Assembly (NCBI GenBank): GCA_934444895.1 | Contig: CAKSDA010000046.1 | Span: 1-11,922 of the forward strand | Source of the DNA: an uncultured Eubacteriales bacterium | GTDB lineage: Bacteria; Bacillota; Clostridia; Oscillospirales; Acutalibacteraceae | Reading direction: 5' to 3' | Length of the DNA stretch: 11,922 bases | Part shown: piece by piece, positions 1-5,937 of the stretch | Position numbering within the stretch: the stretch's first letter is position 1 | Layout of the letters: each line of letters begins with the position of its first letter | Made by a program: the position numbers and the translations under genes | The notes under the pieces: model-generated | What the model saw: the letters and a program-made list of their open reading frames with translations, nothing else | Database searches by the model: none | Told to the model about the DNA's origin: nothing

Positions 1-68
1 AGACGACAAGCCTAAAAATGCCTAAAGATCACTGTTTTGGGCAGGTTCGGCTTATCCCTGTTTGCCTA
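1..68 (+). repeat. Dispersed intergenic repeat, copy 1
   Basis: This stretch is 61/68 identical to the reverse complement of 6344-6411, counted by eye; the mismatches are at 10, 30, 31, 51, 56, 57 and 61. Its 42-68 core is identical over 27 bases to the reverse complement of 9162-9188. A shorter relative lies at 2196-2220. The copy runs off the left edge of the window, so its true length is unknown. AGGTTCG at 43-49 can pair with CGAACCT at 82-88. No protein-coding function is apparent. I do not recognise the family by name. Confidence 0.8.
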
Positions 69-244
69 GTGTTACAGTACTCGAACCTATCACGCCTACG
101 AAACAAAATTTTGAATAATACATTGCCTCAAAACCCTAAATACGGCAGTATTCCTGCGTTTTATCGGCTTCGTCTTATAACAAAATTTTTAGTTTCGATA
201 GGTTAAAAGTTTCTGCCGCCGAATTTTATATTGCGGCTTTGCAT

Positions 245-301
245 TTAAAAAATAAAATAAGCGGAAAACACCCTAGGCATGAAGCCCGGTTGTTTTCCGC
301 T
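245..301 (-). terminator. Intrinsic terminator of glpP
   Basis: Read on the minus strand, AGCGGAAAACA (301-291) pairs perfectly with TGTTTTCCGCT (270-260) across a 20-base loop. The stem is followed by an interrupted T-rich run (TATTTTATTTTTT). It lies about 40 bases after the glpP stop codon and closes the minus-strand unit. Confidence 0.85.
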
Positions 302-339
302 CTCAAATCTCTGCAGAATATTAAATTTTAATTTATTTA

Positions 340-903
340 TTAATCCATGTTCCAAAGGGTTCGCTGACCGCTTGAAATGGCTAGTGCCCCGTTGCCGAGC
401 GCTGCCGTCACCTCTGCTTTGGTTTCAACCAATCCACCCGCGATAACCGGAATACTTTGGGTTGAAAAAAGCTTTAAAACTTTGGGAATAACTCCCGGCA
501 TAATTTCAATTAAGTCCGGCTGTGTGTTTTCTAAAGATTCAAAAATTGCGTGCATACCTTTGGAATCTAACACAAAAAATCTTTGCACGGCGATTAAACC
601 ACAATCCTTCGCATGACGAACCAATTGACTGCGTGTAGTAATAATGCCGTCTGCACCCAGTTCAGCCAACCACTTAATACCGGTTTTATCCTTTCCGATA
701 CCATCAGCCAGATCAATGTGTACAAAGGTGGCCTTTCCGGAGGCTTTGGCTTTTTTAAGATCATCGCTAATCGTTATAATGTTGGCGTTCAGGTGAAACA
801 ATACTGCCGCTTTAGTCGGCAGTGCATCCTGCCAGTTACGGTGGTCGGTAGCGGCAATAATAGGGGAGGAAAGCAATGCGTCTGTTATTTGCTGCAGGTT
901 CAT
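340..903 (-). CDS. glpP: Glycerol-3-phosphate-responsive antiterminator GlpP
   Basis: This is a full-length member of the GlpP family (187 residues, the usual length). Recognisable blocks are PIIAAT (14-19), FVHIDLADGIG (60-70), DGIITTRSQL (85-94), VQRFFVLDS (106-114), PDLIEIMPGVIPK (129-141) and IPVIAGG (151-157), ending in TLW. In Bacillus subtilis GlpP binds the leader RNA of glp genes when G3P is present and lets transcription pass a terminator. The fold is a TIM-barrel-like phosphate-binding domain. The ATG start has a GAGGTGAT ribosome binding site (914-907). The gene has its own promoter (1001-974), and a terminator hairpin stands between promoter and gene, so it probably controls its own readthrough. 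It lies downstream of the DeoR-type gene on the same strand and may also be read from there. Confidence 0.93.
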   Translation of the reverse strand: MNLQQITDALLSSPIIAATDHRNWQDALPTKAAVLFHLNANIITISDDLKKAKASGKATFVHIDLADGIGKDKTGIKWLAELGADGIITTRSQLVRHAKDCGLIAVQRFFVLDSKGMHAIFESLENTQPDLIEIMPGVIPKVLKLFSTQSIPVIAGGLVETKAEVTAALGNGALAISSGQRTLWNMD

Positions 904-921
904 ATCATCACCTCAAATAGT

Positions 922-956
922 AAAAAAAGATGCAAAGCTGCCTTAAGCTTTACATC
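922..956 (-). terminator. Leader terminator (attenuator) upstream of glpP
   Basis: On the minus strand GATGTAAAGCT (956-946) pairs with AGCTTTGCATC (939-929) through 11 pairs, one of them a G-U wobble, over a 6-base loop. It is followed by seven T residues (928-922). It starts only about 10 bases after the expected transcription start of the glpP promoter and ends about 20 bases before the start codon. Transcription must therefore pass it to reach glpP. A G3P-dependent GlpP antitermination site is the obvious interpretation but is inferred. Confidence 0.8.
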
Positions 957-973
957 TCACATTCTCCATTACC

Positions 974-1001
974 ATTATAGCACCGACAACAAAAATGTCA
1001 A
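974..1001 (-). promoter_or_regulatory. Sigma-A promoter of glpP
   Basis: On the minus strand TTGACA (1001-996) and TATAAT (979-974) are both perfect consensus hexamers with a 16-base spacer. Initiation is expected near 967. This makes glpP a transcription unit of its own, despite lying on the same strand behind the DeoR-type gene. Confidence 0.85.
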
Positions 1002-1141
1002 TAGTGCAGTTTTAAATAATTCATACCGGAAAATTTACCGGGAAATTTATATAGGCATAAAGCCTTTAGGCGGCAAGCGGAACCGTAACGGGTTCAACTA
1101 TCAAGAACCTAAACCTAAATCACTTTGTAAAAATTAAGAGT

Positions 1142-1852
1142 CTAAAGCAATTCAAAATTGTCAAACATAATTATTTCGTCTGCTTCCGATTGCCGGCATA
1201 GGGTATATAGCAGCTTTTGGTGTTTTTTTGTATGCTCCAACAAAATAACGGTTTTTTTGCTATTTTGCATAACAGTGCGCCGTACAGCAGTTTGCGGTGC
1301 GTCGGAATCGCTGATAATCCCATCATCCGAAATGCTGCGGGAAGAAAGAAAAGCAATATCAACATTAAATTTTCTTAAAAATTCAATCGTTTCAACACCT
1401 ATGGTACACATATCGTATTCATTATAATCTCCACCTGCAATAATACATTTTAAATGGTATTTTTCGGCGGTAAGCAAGCACTGCACCGAGTTTGTTATCA
1501 GTGTAATGTTTTTAAAGTCTGCCAGCATAGGTATAAGGTTTAAACAGGTTGAGGAACTGTCTATAAAAATTGAACAGTTGTCATGCAAATAGCACCGTGC
1601 CTGCTCGCAAAGTCTGCGTTTTTCGGCAGTGTTTAAAAGTTTGCGGCTTTCTATAGGCATGTGGTCAAGTTCTTTATTATAAACAGCACCGCCGTTGTAA
1701 CGCTTTAAGTAACCGCTTTCCTCTAAAATTTTTAAATCTCGCCGCACTGTCATTTCACTTACGAAAAATTTGCGGGCAATTTTTTTAACGCTTACGCGTT
1801 GTTCTGCTTTAACCAATTCAACAATTTGATCCTGCCGTTTGTTTAAAACCAT
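1142..1852 (-). CDS. DeoR/GlpR-family transcriptional repressor
   Basis: This 236-residue protein is of normal DeoR-family length. Residues 1-56 form the winged helix-turn-helix, with the family signature VSEMTVRRDLKILEESGYLKR (31-51) and GGAV (54-57). The rest is the sugar-phosphate-binding DeoRC domain: DSSSTC near 98-103, ITNS near 119-122 and GGDY near 140-143. The ATG at 1852 is preferred over the frame opening at 1912 because GAGGGG lies 7 bases upstream and homologues start this way. Such repressors bind a phosphorylated sugar or polyol as inducer. The neighbours (glpP and a G3P dehydrogenase) and the GlpR-like operator at 1881-1900 suggest that G3P is the ligand, but this is inference. 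The C-terminal part is divergent (LLEHTKKHQKLLY where many members have a DxSKF motif). Confidence 0.9.
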   Translation of the reverse strand: MVLNKRQDQIVELVKAEQRVSVKKIARKFFVSEMTVRRDLKILEESGYLKRYNGGAVYNKELDHMPIESRKLLNTAEKRRLCEQARCYLHDNCSIFIDSSSTCLNLIPMLADFKNITLITNSVQCLLTAEKYHLKCIIAGGDYNEYDMCTIGVETIEFLRKFNVDIAFLSSRSISDDGIISDSDAPQTAVRRTVMQNSKKTVILLEHTKKHQKLLYTLCRQSEADEIIMFDNFELL

Positions 1853-1880
1853 TATAATACCCCTCAAAAATGTTTTGCAA

Positions 1881-1900
1881 AATGTTCGAAAATGAACAAA
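1881..1900. promoter_or_regulatory. GlpR-like operator palindrome
   Basis: The sequence AATGTTCGAA-AATGAACAAA matches the Escherichia coli GlpR operator consensus (WATGTTCGWT-AWCGAACATW, from memory) at 17 of 20 positions. It sits about 30 bases upstream of the DeoR-type start codon and downstream of that gene's probable promoter. Further ATGTT/AACAT half-sites lie at 1870-1874 and 1904-1908, and an exact ATGTTCG half-site lies at 2041-2047 on the gpsA side. Autorepression by the adjacent DeoR-type protein is the likely role. Confidence 0.6.
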
Positions 1901-1930
1901 ATAAACATACAATGATTTTAGTTTTGTTTT

Positions 1931-1959
1931 ATTTTATCACAGAATTATAAACTTTACAA
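1931..1959 (-). promoter_or_regulatory. Possible promoter of the DeoR-type gene
   Basis: On the minus strand TTGTAA (1959-1954) and TAAAAT (1936-1931) are separated by 17 bases. A TATAAT at 1949-1944 is a rival -10 but lacks a good -35 element. Either choice puts the GlpR-like palindrome just inside the transcribed region. Confidence 0.4.
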
Positions 1960-2195
1960 GCAGTCGGCTTGGTTTATAACAGTTTATAGCATGAAAATCA
2001 GGATTTATAAAAGTTATTTTACAGTTATTTTACAGAGAAAATGTTCGTAAAAATATTCGATGATAAACATAGCAAACATCCGTTGACTTTAAACCTTCCG
2101 CCTTTTATTATGAAATTAATAGGTAAATTATGAAATAACCTTGAGTAAATTTTTGTTGTTTCTATCGTGAGCAACATTTGTTCAAAAAGATTGCT

Positions 2196-2251
2196 CAGGC
2201 TTTATCCCTGCTTGCCTAAATTTTCAGAAAGGTTATGCCGTTTTTAGGCAA
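2196..2251 (+). repeat. Dispersed intergenic repeat, partial copy in the gpsA leader
   Basis: CAGGC at 2196-2200 followed by TTATCCCTGCTTGCCTA (2202-2218) matches the core of copy 1 with one base changed. TTGCCTAAA (2212-2220) is then repeated inverted as TTTAGGCAA (2243-2251), a 9-pair stem over a 22-base loop. The inverted half ends 9 bases before the gpsA ATG, and its TAGG is the only, weak, Shine-Dalgarno candidate for that gene. Confidence 0.65.
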
Positions 2252-2260
2252 AAAAATGTT

Positions 2261-3298
2261 ATGAGTGTTATTACTATTGTAGGTGCGGGAATGTTGGGTT
2301 CCGCCATGTGTTTTCCGGCGGCCGATAACGGCCATGAAGTCCGTTTAGTCGGAATTCATAATCGAAACAGTATTGATGAGGTTTTAAAATCCGGTTATCA
2401 TCCAATGCTGAAATGCCAGCTTCCAAAGGGAGTAAAGGCCTATCATATTGAGGGCCTGAAAGAGGCGCTGAATGGAGCCGATCTGGTGATCAGCGGCGTC
2501 AGCAGTTTTGGTGTGACCTGGTTTGAACAAAATGTGTTGCCGCTGCTGCCGGACGGTGCAACAGTGCTTTCGGTTACAAAGGGACTTGAATCTACCGAAG
2601 ACGGAAATCTGGTCACATTTCCGCACGGTATGATGAAGCGTGCCGGAGACCGCATAAATATTAATGCTGTCGGCGGACCGGTAATCAACTTTGAACTTGC
2701 TGCCCGTAAGCAAACCGAAATTGCCTTTTGCGGCAAGGATATAAAAACCCTTCGTTGGCTAAAAGATTTGTTGGAAACCGATTATTATCATATTAGCCTG
2801 ACTCAGGATATTAACGGTTTGGAATGCGCGGTTGCAATGAAAAACGCGTACGCTTTAGGTGTGTCGCTGGCAATTGGATTAAACGAAAAGGAAAACGGCG
2901 AAGGCTGTGCCGAGCGTTATAATCCGCAAGCCGCTTTGTTTGAGCAGGCTACACGCGAGGCAATGAAACTAATGCAGTTTATGCATGGTGACATTGAAAC
3001 ATTGGCTTTTTTTGCCGGAGATTTATATGTAACCGTTTTTGGCGGCCGCACACGCAGAATCGGTATTTTGCTTGGCCGCGGTAACACATATAAAGAAGCG
3101 AGAGAAATCCTTTCAGGTGTAACCCTTGAGTCGGTTGCAGTTGCAACTTTAGTGGCGGAAGCCCTTCGCAAACTGGAAAAACGCGGTGTAATGAAAACCG
3201 CAGATTTTCCACTGCTTATGCATATTGATGCTATCATTAACAAACAAAAAAACGCAGAAATACCGTGGCTTGAATTTGAACAGGAGCCTTTGGCTTAA
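2261..3298 (+). CDS. NAD(P)-dependent glycerol-3-phosphate dehydrogenase (GpsA-like)
   Basis: This 345-residue cytosolic dehydrogenase interconverts dihydroxyacetone phosphate and sn-glycerol-3-phosphate. It has an N-terminal Rossmann domain with GAGMLGSAM (8-16), LSVTKGLE (103-110, with the family lysine K107) and an all-helical C-terminal domain. The latter carries the catalytic-type lysine in AMKNAYALG (K194), AGDLYVT (252-258), GGRTRRIG (261-268) and a GVTLESVAVA segment (286-295). The GPSFA motif of typical GpsA is replaced by GGPVINFE (138-145), so this may be a paralogue with altered substrate or catabolic use. The ATG fits the family N-terminus exactly, but the ribosome binding site is weak. 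It diverges from the DeoR-type/glpP genes, which supports a G3P role. A relative acting on another polyol phosphate cannot be excluded. Confidence 0.85.
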   Translation: MSVITIVGAGMLGSAMCFPAADNGHEVRLVGIHNRNSIDEVLKSGYHPMLKCQLPKGVKAYHIEGLKEALNGADLVISGVSSFGVTWFEQNVLPLLPDGATVLSVTKGLESTEDGNLVTFPHGMMKRAGDRININAVGGPVINFELAARKQTEIAFCGKDIKTLRWLKDLLETDYYHISLTQDINGLECAVAMKNAYALGVSLAIGLNEKENGEGCAERYNPQAALFEQATREAMKLMQFMHGDIETLAFFAGDLYVTVFGGRTRRIGILLGRGNTYKEAREILSGVTLESVAVATLVAEALRKLEKRGVMKTADFPLLMHIDAIINKQKNAEIPWLEFEQEPLA

Positions 3299-3333
3299 TA
3301 AAAATCAAAAATGCAAAAAAATGCTATTAATGC

Positions 3334-3362
3334 TTGACTTTGCCTCCAACTGATGTTACAAT
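3334..3362 (+). promoter_or_regulatory. Sigma-A promoter of the rplU operon
   Basis: TTGACT (3334-3339) and TACAAT (3357-3362) are separated by 17 bases, with an extended -10 TG at 3354-3355. Transcription should start near 3369. No clear terminator separates this promoter from the gpsA stop at 3298, so some readthrough is possible. Confidence 0.85.
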
Positions 3363-3366
3363 AGTA

Positions 3367-3490
3367 AAGCCGCATATTGTGGGCTTATTAAGTGTGCTTA
3401 TTATTCAGGCAAGCAAAACCTTACGGTTTTTAATTTGTCGGTATCAGCAACGCCTATAAATAGCGAGACTTATAATTAAGGCAGGTGCCA
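3367..3490 (+). ncRNA. Structured rplU leader (L21-leader type)
   Basis: The roughly 125-base 5' leader of rplU opens with a hairpin at its very 5' end, AAGCC-CA pairing with TG-GGCTT (3367-3386, with one bulged G at 3372). A second hairpin AAAACC-ttac-GGTTTT is perfect at 3415-3430, and a third CGC-TAT/ATAGCG lies near 3451-3465. The leader ends at the Shine-Dalgarno AGGTG (3483-3487). Firmicutes rplU operons carry a known autoregulatory L21 leader RNA. Position and architecture fit, but I could not align it to the family model. Confidence 0.55.
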
Positions 3491-3495
3491 AAAGA

Positions 3496-3831
3496 ATGTA
3501 CGCAATTATTGAAACCGGCGGAAAACAGTACCGTGTTCAAAACGGTGATGTTATTTATGTTGAAAAGCTCAACAGCGCCGAAGAAGAGACTGTAAGTTTT
3601 GATAAGGTTATTGCTTTTGCTCCGGACAAGGGCGCATTAAAGGTTGGTAAACCTTATGTTAAAAACGCAATAGTTACGGCTAAGGTTTTAAAGAACGGTA
3701 AGGGCAAGAAAATTACTGTTTTCACCTACAAGCCCAAAAAGAGCAGCTCACGCAAAATGGGACACAGACAGCCCTATACTAAGCTCCAAATCGAAAGTAT
3801 GGAAATTGCTAAACCAAAGAGCAATGACTAA
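3496..3831 (+). CDS. rplU: 50S ribosomal protein L21
   Basis: This is a 111-residue L21, slightly longer than the usual 100-105 because of a short tail (AKPKSND). The N-terminus MYAIIETGGKQYRV and the segment FTYKPKKSSSRKMGHRQPYT are diagnostic. L21 binds 23S rRNA in the large subunit. The ATG lies 8 bases after AGGTG. The gene overlaps the next by 8 bases (ATGACTAA), which suggests translational coupling. The order rplU-prp-rpmA is conserved across Firmicutes and lets the cell make L21, L27 and the L27-processing protease together. Confidence 0.98.
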   Translation: MYAIIETGGKQYRVQNGDVIYVEKLNSAEEETVSFDKVIAFAPDKGALKVGKPYVKNAIVTAKVLKNGKGKKITVFTYKPKKSSSRKMGHRQPYTKLQIESMEIAKPKSND

Positions 3832-4141
3832 TATCAAATTTTATTTTGATAATGAAATTCTGACAGGGTACCGCATTAAGGGTCATTCAACATCGTCAGC
3901 AGATGATGAAACCGGAAAAATTGTTTGTTCTGCAATTTCATCTGCGGCATTTATGGCGGCAAACACCATAACTGAGATTATCGGTGCCAAGGCGCTTATA
4001 AATGTGAATGACGGGGAAATGGAACTTAAGGTTACAAGTAATTTGGAAGAATGTACAACGGTTTTGATGGGGTTCATGCTTCACATGCAACAACTTTCAA
4101 AACAGTATAGTGGTTATATTAAAATAGATACGGAGGTATAA
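3824..4141 (+). CDS. prp: Ribosomal-processing cysteine protease Prp
   Basis: This 105-residue protein belongs to the Prp (YsxB) family. The catalytic pair is visible as His21 in KGHS (19-22) and Cys35 in KIVCSAIS (32-39), with the usual spacing of about 12-14 residues. Prp removes the N-terminal extension of L27, a step that is essential in staphylococci. The substrate is encoded 4 bases downstream. The start at 3824 is chosen because MTNIKFYF matches the family N-terminus and overlaps the rplU stop. The frame opens earlier (3806), but that would lie inside rplU. Its Shine-Dalgarno is weak, consistent with coupling to rplU translation. Confidence 0.95.
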   Translation: MTNIKFYFDNEILTGYRIKGHSTSSADDETGKIVCSAISSAAFMAANTITEIIGAKALINVNDGEMELKVTSNLEECTTVLMGFMLHMQQLSKQYSGYIKIDTEV

Positions 4142-4145
4142 CGAC

Positions 4146-4427
4146 ATGTTGAGAATAGACATTCAGCTTTTTGCACATAAAAAGGGAATGGGTTCTACAA
4201 AGAACGGTCGTGACAGCGAATCAAAACGCCTTGGCGTTAAAAGAGCTGACGGTCAGTTTGTTCTTGCAGGCAACATTTTAGTTCGCCAGCGCGGAACACA
4301 CATCCATCCCGGTGAAAATGTAGGCAAAGGTTCGGACGATACACTTTTTGCTCTTGTAGACGGAAAGGTAAAGTTTGAGCGCTTTGGTCGCGATCGCAAA
4401 AAGGTTAGCATTCAGGCTGCTGAATAA
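4146..4427 (+). CDS. rpmA: 50S ribosomal protein L27 with Prp-cleavable N-terminus
   Basis: This 93-residue L27 reaches the peptidyl-transferase centre with its mature N-terminus. The first residues MLRIDIQLFA followed by HKKGMGS form the Firmicutes-type extension, with expected Prp cleavage after FA. The remainder (TKNGRDSESKRLGVKR, then IHPGENVGKGSDDTLFA) is typical. The start follows a strong GGAGGT (4132-4137) 8 bases upstream. A strong terminator directly after the gene ends the rplU-prp-rpmA unit. Confidence 0.98.
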   Translation: MLRIDIQLFAHKKGMGSTKNGRDSESKRLGVKRADGQFVLAGNILVRQRGTHIHPGENVGKGSDDTLFALVDGKVKFERFGRDRKKVSIQAAE

Positions 4428-4439
4428 TAACAATTTTTG

Positions 4440-4466
4440 GCCCCGGTTTTGCCGGGGCTTGTTTTT
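4440..4466 (+). terminator. Intrinsic terminator of rplU-prp-rpmA
   Basis: GCCCCGG (4440-4446) pairs perfectly with CCGGGGC (4452-4458) over the loop TTTTG and is followed by TTGTTTTTT. It starts 12 bases after the rpmA stop codon. A possible obg promoter (TTGTTT at 4459-4464 and TATAAT at 4481-4486, 16-base spacer) overlaps its T-run. Confidence 0.92.
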
Positions 4467-4654
4467 TATCTGAAAATACATATAATTAAGGTATACTATA
4501 ATATATACGAGTAAAATGTAAAACAATCAGGCTGCAATGATTCTTTAACCTTGCAAAAATAAATACAAAGCCATAATATAAAAGGTGATAAATGAAACCA
4601 TACGGTGTTAGATGATTGGTAGCCTAAAGTATTTTTGTTTATGAAAGGAATATT
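4467..4654 (+). promoter_or_regulatory. obg upstream region with TATAAT boxes and a seven-codon ORF
   Basis: Two TATAAT boxes (4481-4486 and 4497-4502) could act as -10 elements; only the first has a passable -35 (TTGTTT, 4459-4464). Further down, AAAAGGTGAT precedes the tiny reading frame ATG to TGA at 4592-4615 (MKPYGVR), which has a plausible Shine-Dalgarno. It could be a leader peptide or chance. A TAGCCTAAAG word near 4620-4629 recalls the dispersed repeat. Confidence 0.35.
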
Positions 4655-5923
4655 ATGTTTGTTGATGCAAAACTAAAGTTAAAGGCCGGAAACGGCGGCG
4701 ACGGAGCGGTATCGTTTCACAGAGAGAAATATGTTGCTGCCGGCGGTCCTGACGGCGGCGACGGCGGAAAAGGCGGAAATATTGTCTTTTTGGCAGATAC
4801 CAACCTGTCTACGCTGGCAGATTTCAGATATAAAAGAAAATATGTTGCACAAAATGGGCAAAACGGCAGCGGAAAGCGCCAGAGCGGTAAAAAAGGAGAG
4901 GACCTTATAATAAGGGTTCCTAAGGGTACTTTGGTTAAGGAAGCTGAAACCGGACGCATTATGGCGGACATATCAGGCGAAGAGCCTGTTATATTGCTAA
5001 AGGGCGGTAACGGCGGCTGGGGAAATACTCATTTTGCCACCTCAACAAGGCAGGTGCCTAGATTTGCAAAACCAGGAAACGAGGGAGCTGAAGCGGAAGT
5101 AGTTCTTGAACTTAAGCTTCTTGCGGATGTGGGACTGGTAGGATTTCCTAATGTGGGAAAATCAACCCTTGTTTCGGTAGTAAGTGAAGCTAAGCCTAAA
5201 ATCGCAAACTATCACTTTACAACCCTTTCTCCGGTTTTGGGAGTGGTAAGACTTTCGGAAGGCTCATCTTTCGTTATGGCAGATATTCCCGGACTTATTG
5301 AAGGAGCAGGTGCAGGTGTTGGGCTTGGGCATGATTTCTTAAGACATGTTGAACGATGCAGGCTGCTTTTGCATGTGCTGGATATTTCAGGGAGCGAAGG
5401 AAGAGATCCTATTGAAGATTTTGAAAAAATAAACAGCGAGCTTGTTTCATTTAATGAGGAACTTGCGTCGCGGCCTATGATTGTTGTTGCAAACAAATGC
5501 GATCTTGCAACCGACGAGGAAATTGAAAAATATCGTAAGTATTTTGAGGAAAAGGGTTATAAGTTTTTCAAAATTATTGCGGCCATTGCAGACGGCACAG
5601 ACAATCTTATAAAATACACCGCGGGTGAACTTAGCAAACTGCCGCCTATAAAGGTATATGAAGCAGAACCTGAACCCGAACCGGAGGTTACATCTGTAAA
5701 CGGACGCGATTTTTCCATTCGCAAGGAAAACGGAGTTTATTATATAGAGGCTCCTTGGATTTTAAAAATCCTTGAAACGGTTGATCCTGATGATTATGAA
5801 TCATTACAGTATTTTCAAAGGGTACTGCAGTCGTCAGGCATTATTGACGCGCTTAAGTCGGCGGGAATACGCGAGGGCGACACGGTAAATGTACACGATA
5901 TGGAATTTGAATTTGTTTTTTAA
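4655..5923 (+). CDS. obg: Obg GTPase (50S assembly, CgtA)
   Basis: This 422-residue essential GTPase acts in late 50S assembly and links growth to nucleotide status. It has three domains. The glycine-rich Obg fold (about 1-157) has GNGGDGAVSFHREK and GGPDGGDGGKGGN. The G domain has GFPNVGKS (163-170), FTTLSP (188-193), DIPGLIEGA (210-218) and NKCD (280-283). The C-terminal OCT domain (about 345-422) ends in a hydrophobic and acidic tail. An acidic EPEPEPE linker lies at about 338-344. The start MFVDAKLKLKAGNGG matches the family and has AAAGGAA 4-5 bases upstream. Location after rpmA is the conserved Firmicutes order, and mrnC follows after 14 bases, probably in the same transcript. Confidence 0.98.
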   Translation: MFVDAKLKLKAGNGGDGAVSFHREKYVAAGGPDGGDGGKGGNIVFLADTNLSTLADFRYKRKYVAQNGQNGSGKRQSGKKGEDLIIRVPKGTLVKEAETGRIMADISGEEPVILLKGGNGGWGNTHFATSTRQVPRFAKPGNEGAEAEVVLELKLLADVGLVGFPNVGKSTLVSVVSEAKPKIANYHFTTLSPVLGVVRLSEGSSFVMADIPGLIEGAGAGVGLGHDFLRHVERCRLLLHVLDISGSEGRDPIEDFEKINSELVSFNEELASRPMIVVANKCDLATDEEIEKYRKYFEEKGYKFFKIIAAIADGTDNLIKYTAGELSKLPPIKVYEAEPEPEPEVTSVNGRDFSIRKENGVYYIEAPWILKILETVDPDDYESLQYFQRVLQSSGIIDALKSAGIREGDTVNVHDMEFEFVF

Positions 5924-5937
5924 ACGGACGGTAATGT

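Larger units (their letters stand above)
1..339. other. Gene-free stretch at the left edge
   Basis: The stretch holds repeat copy 1 (1-68), a weak long inverted repeat (GAACCTATC near 83-91 facing GATAGGTT near 197-204) and the glpP terminator (about 245-301). I find no convincing gene. The open frame at 18-206 starts inside the repeat, has no Shine-Dalgarno sequence and has unremarkable composition. Confidence 0.6.
1853..2260. other. Divergent regulatory region between the DeoR-type gene and gpsA
   Basis: No gene is seen here. The region holds the DeoR-type gene's ribosome binding site, the operator palindrome and the probable leftward promoter. A possible rightward -35 TTGACT lies at 2093-2098, but no good -10 lies at the right distance (TTAATA at 17 bases or TAATAG at 18). 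It also has an exact ATGTTCG half-site at 2041-2047, a short inverted repeat TGAGCAA/TTGCTCA (about 2168-2197) and a repeat copy (2196-2251). Confidence 0.55.

Noticed and set aside
18..206. Plus-strand open frame of 62 codons at the left edge.
   Set aside because: It starts inside a dispersed repeat, has no Shine-Dalgarno, and its composition does not look like a protein.
613..1137. Long plus-strand open frame opposite glpP and its promoter.
   Set aside because: It runs antisense through a complete GlpP gene, its terminator and promoter, with no ribosome binding site and no family resemblance.
904..1141. A terminator directly behind the DeoR-type gene.
   Set aside because: Short stems such as GGTTC/GAACC (near 1083-1105) exist, but no stem is followed by a T-run before the glpP promoter.
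2917..3243. Minus-strand open frames inside the G3P dehydrogenase gene.
   Set aside because: They are shadows of a complete, recognisable gene on the plus strand and lack start signals.
3806..3823. Earlier start for Prp inside rplU.
   Set aside because: The six extra residues do not match the Prp N-terminus; the ATG at 3824 overlapping the rplU stop is the normal coupled arrangement.
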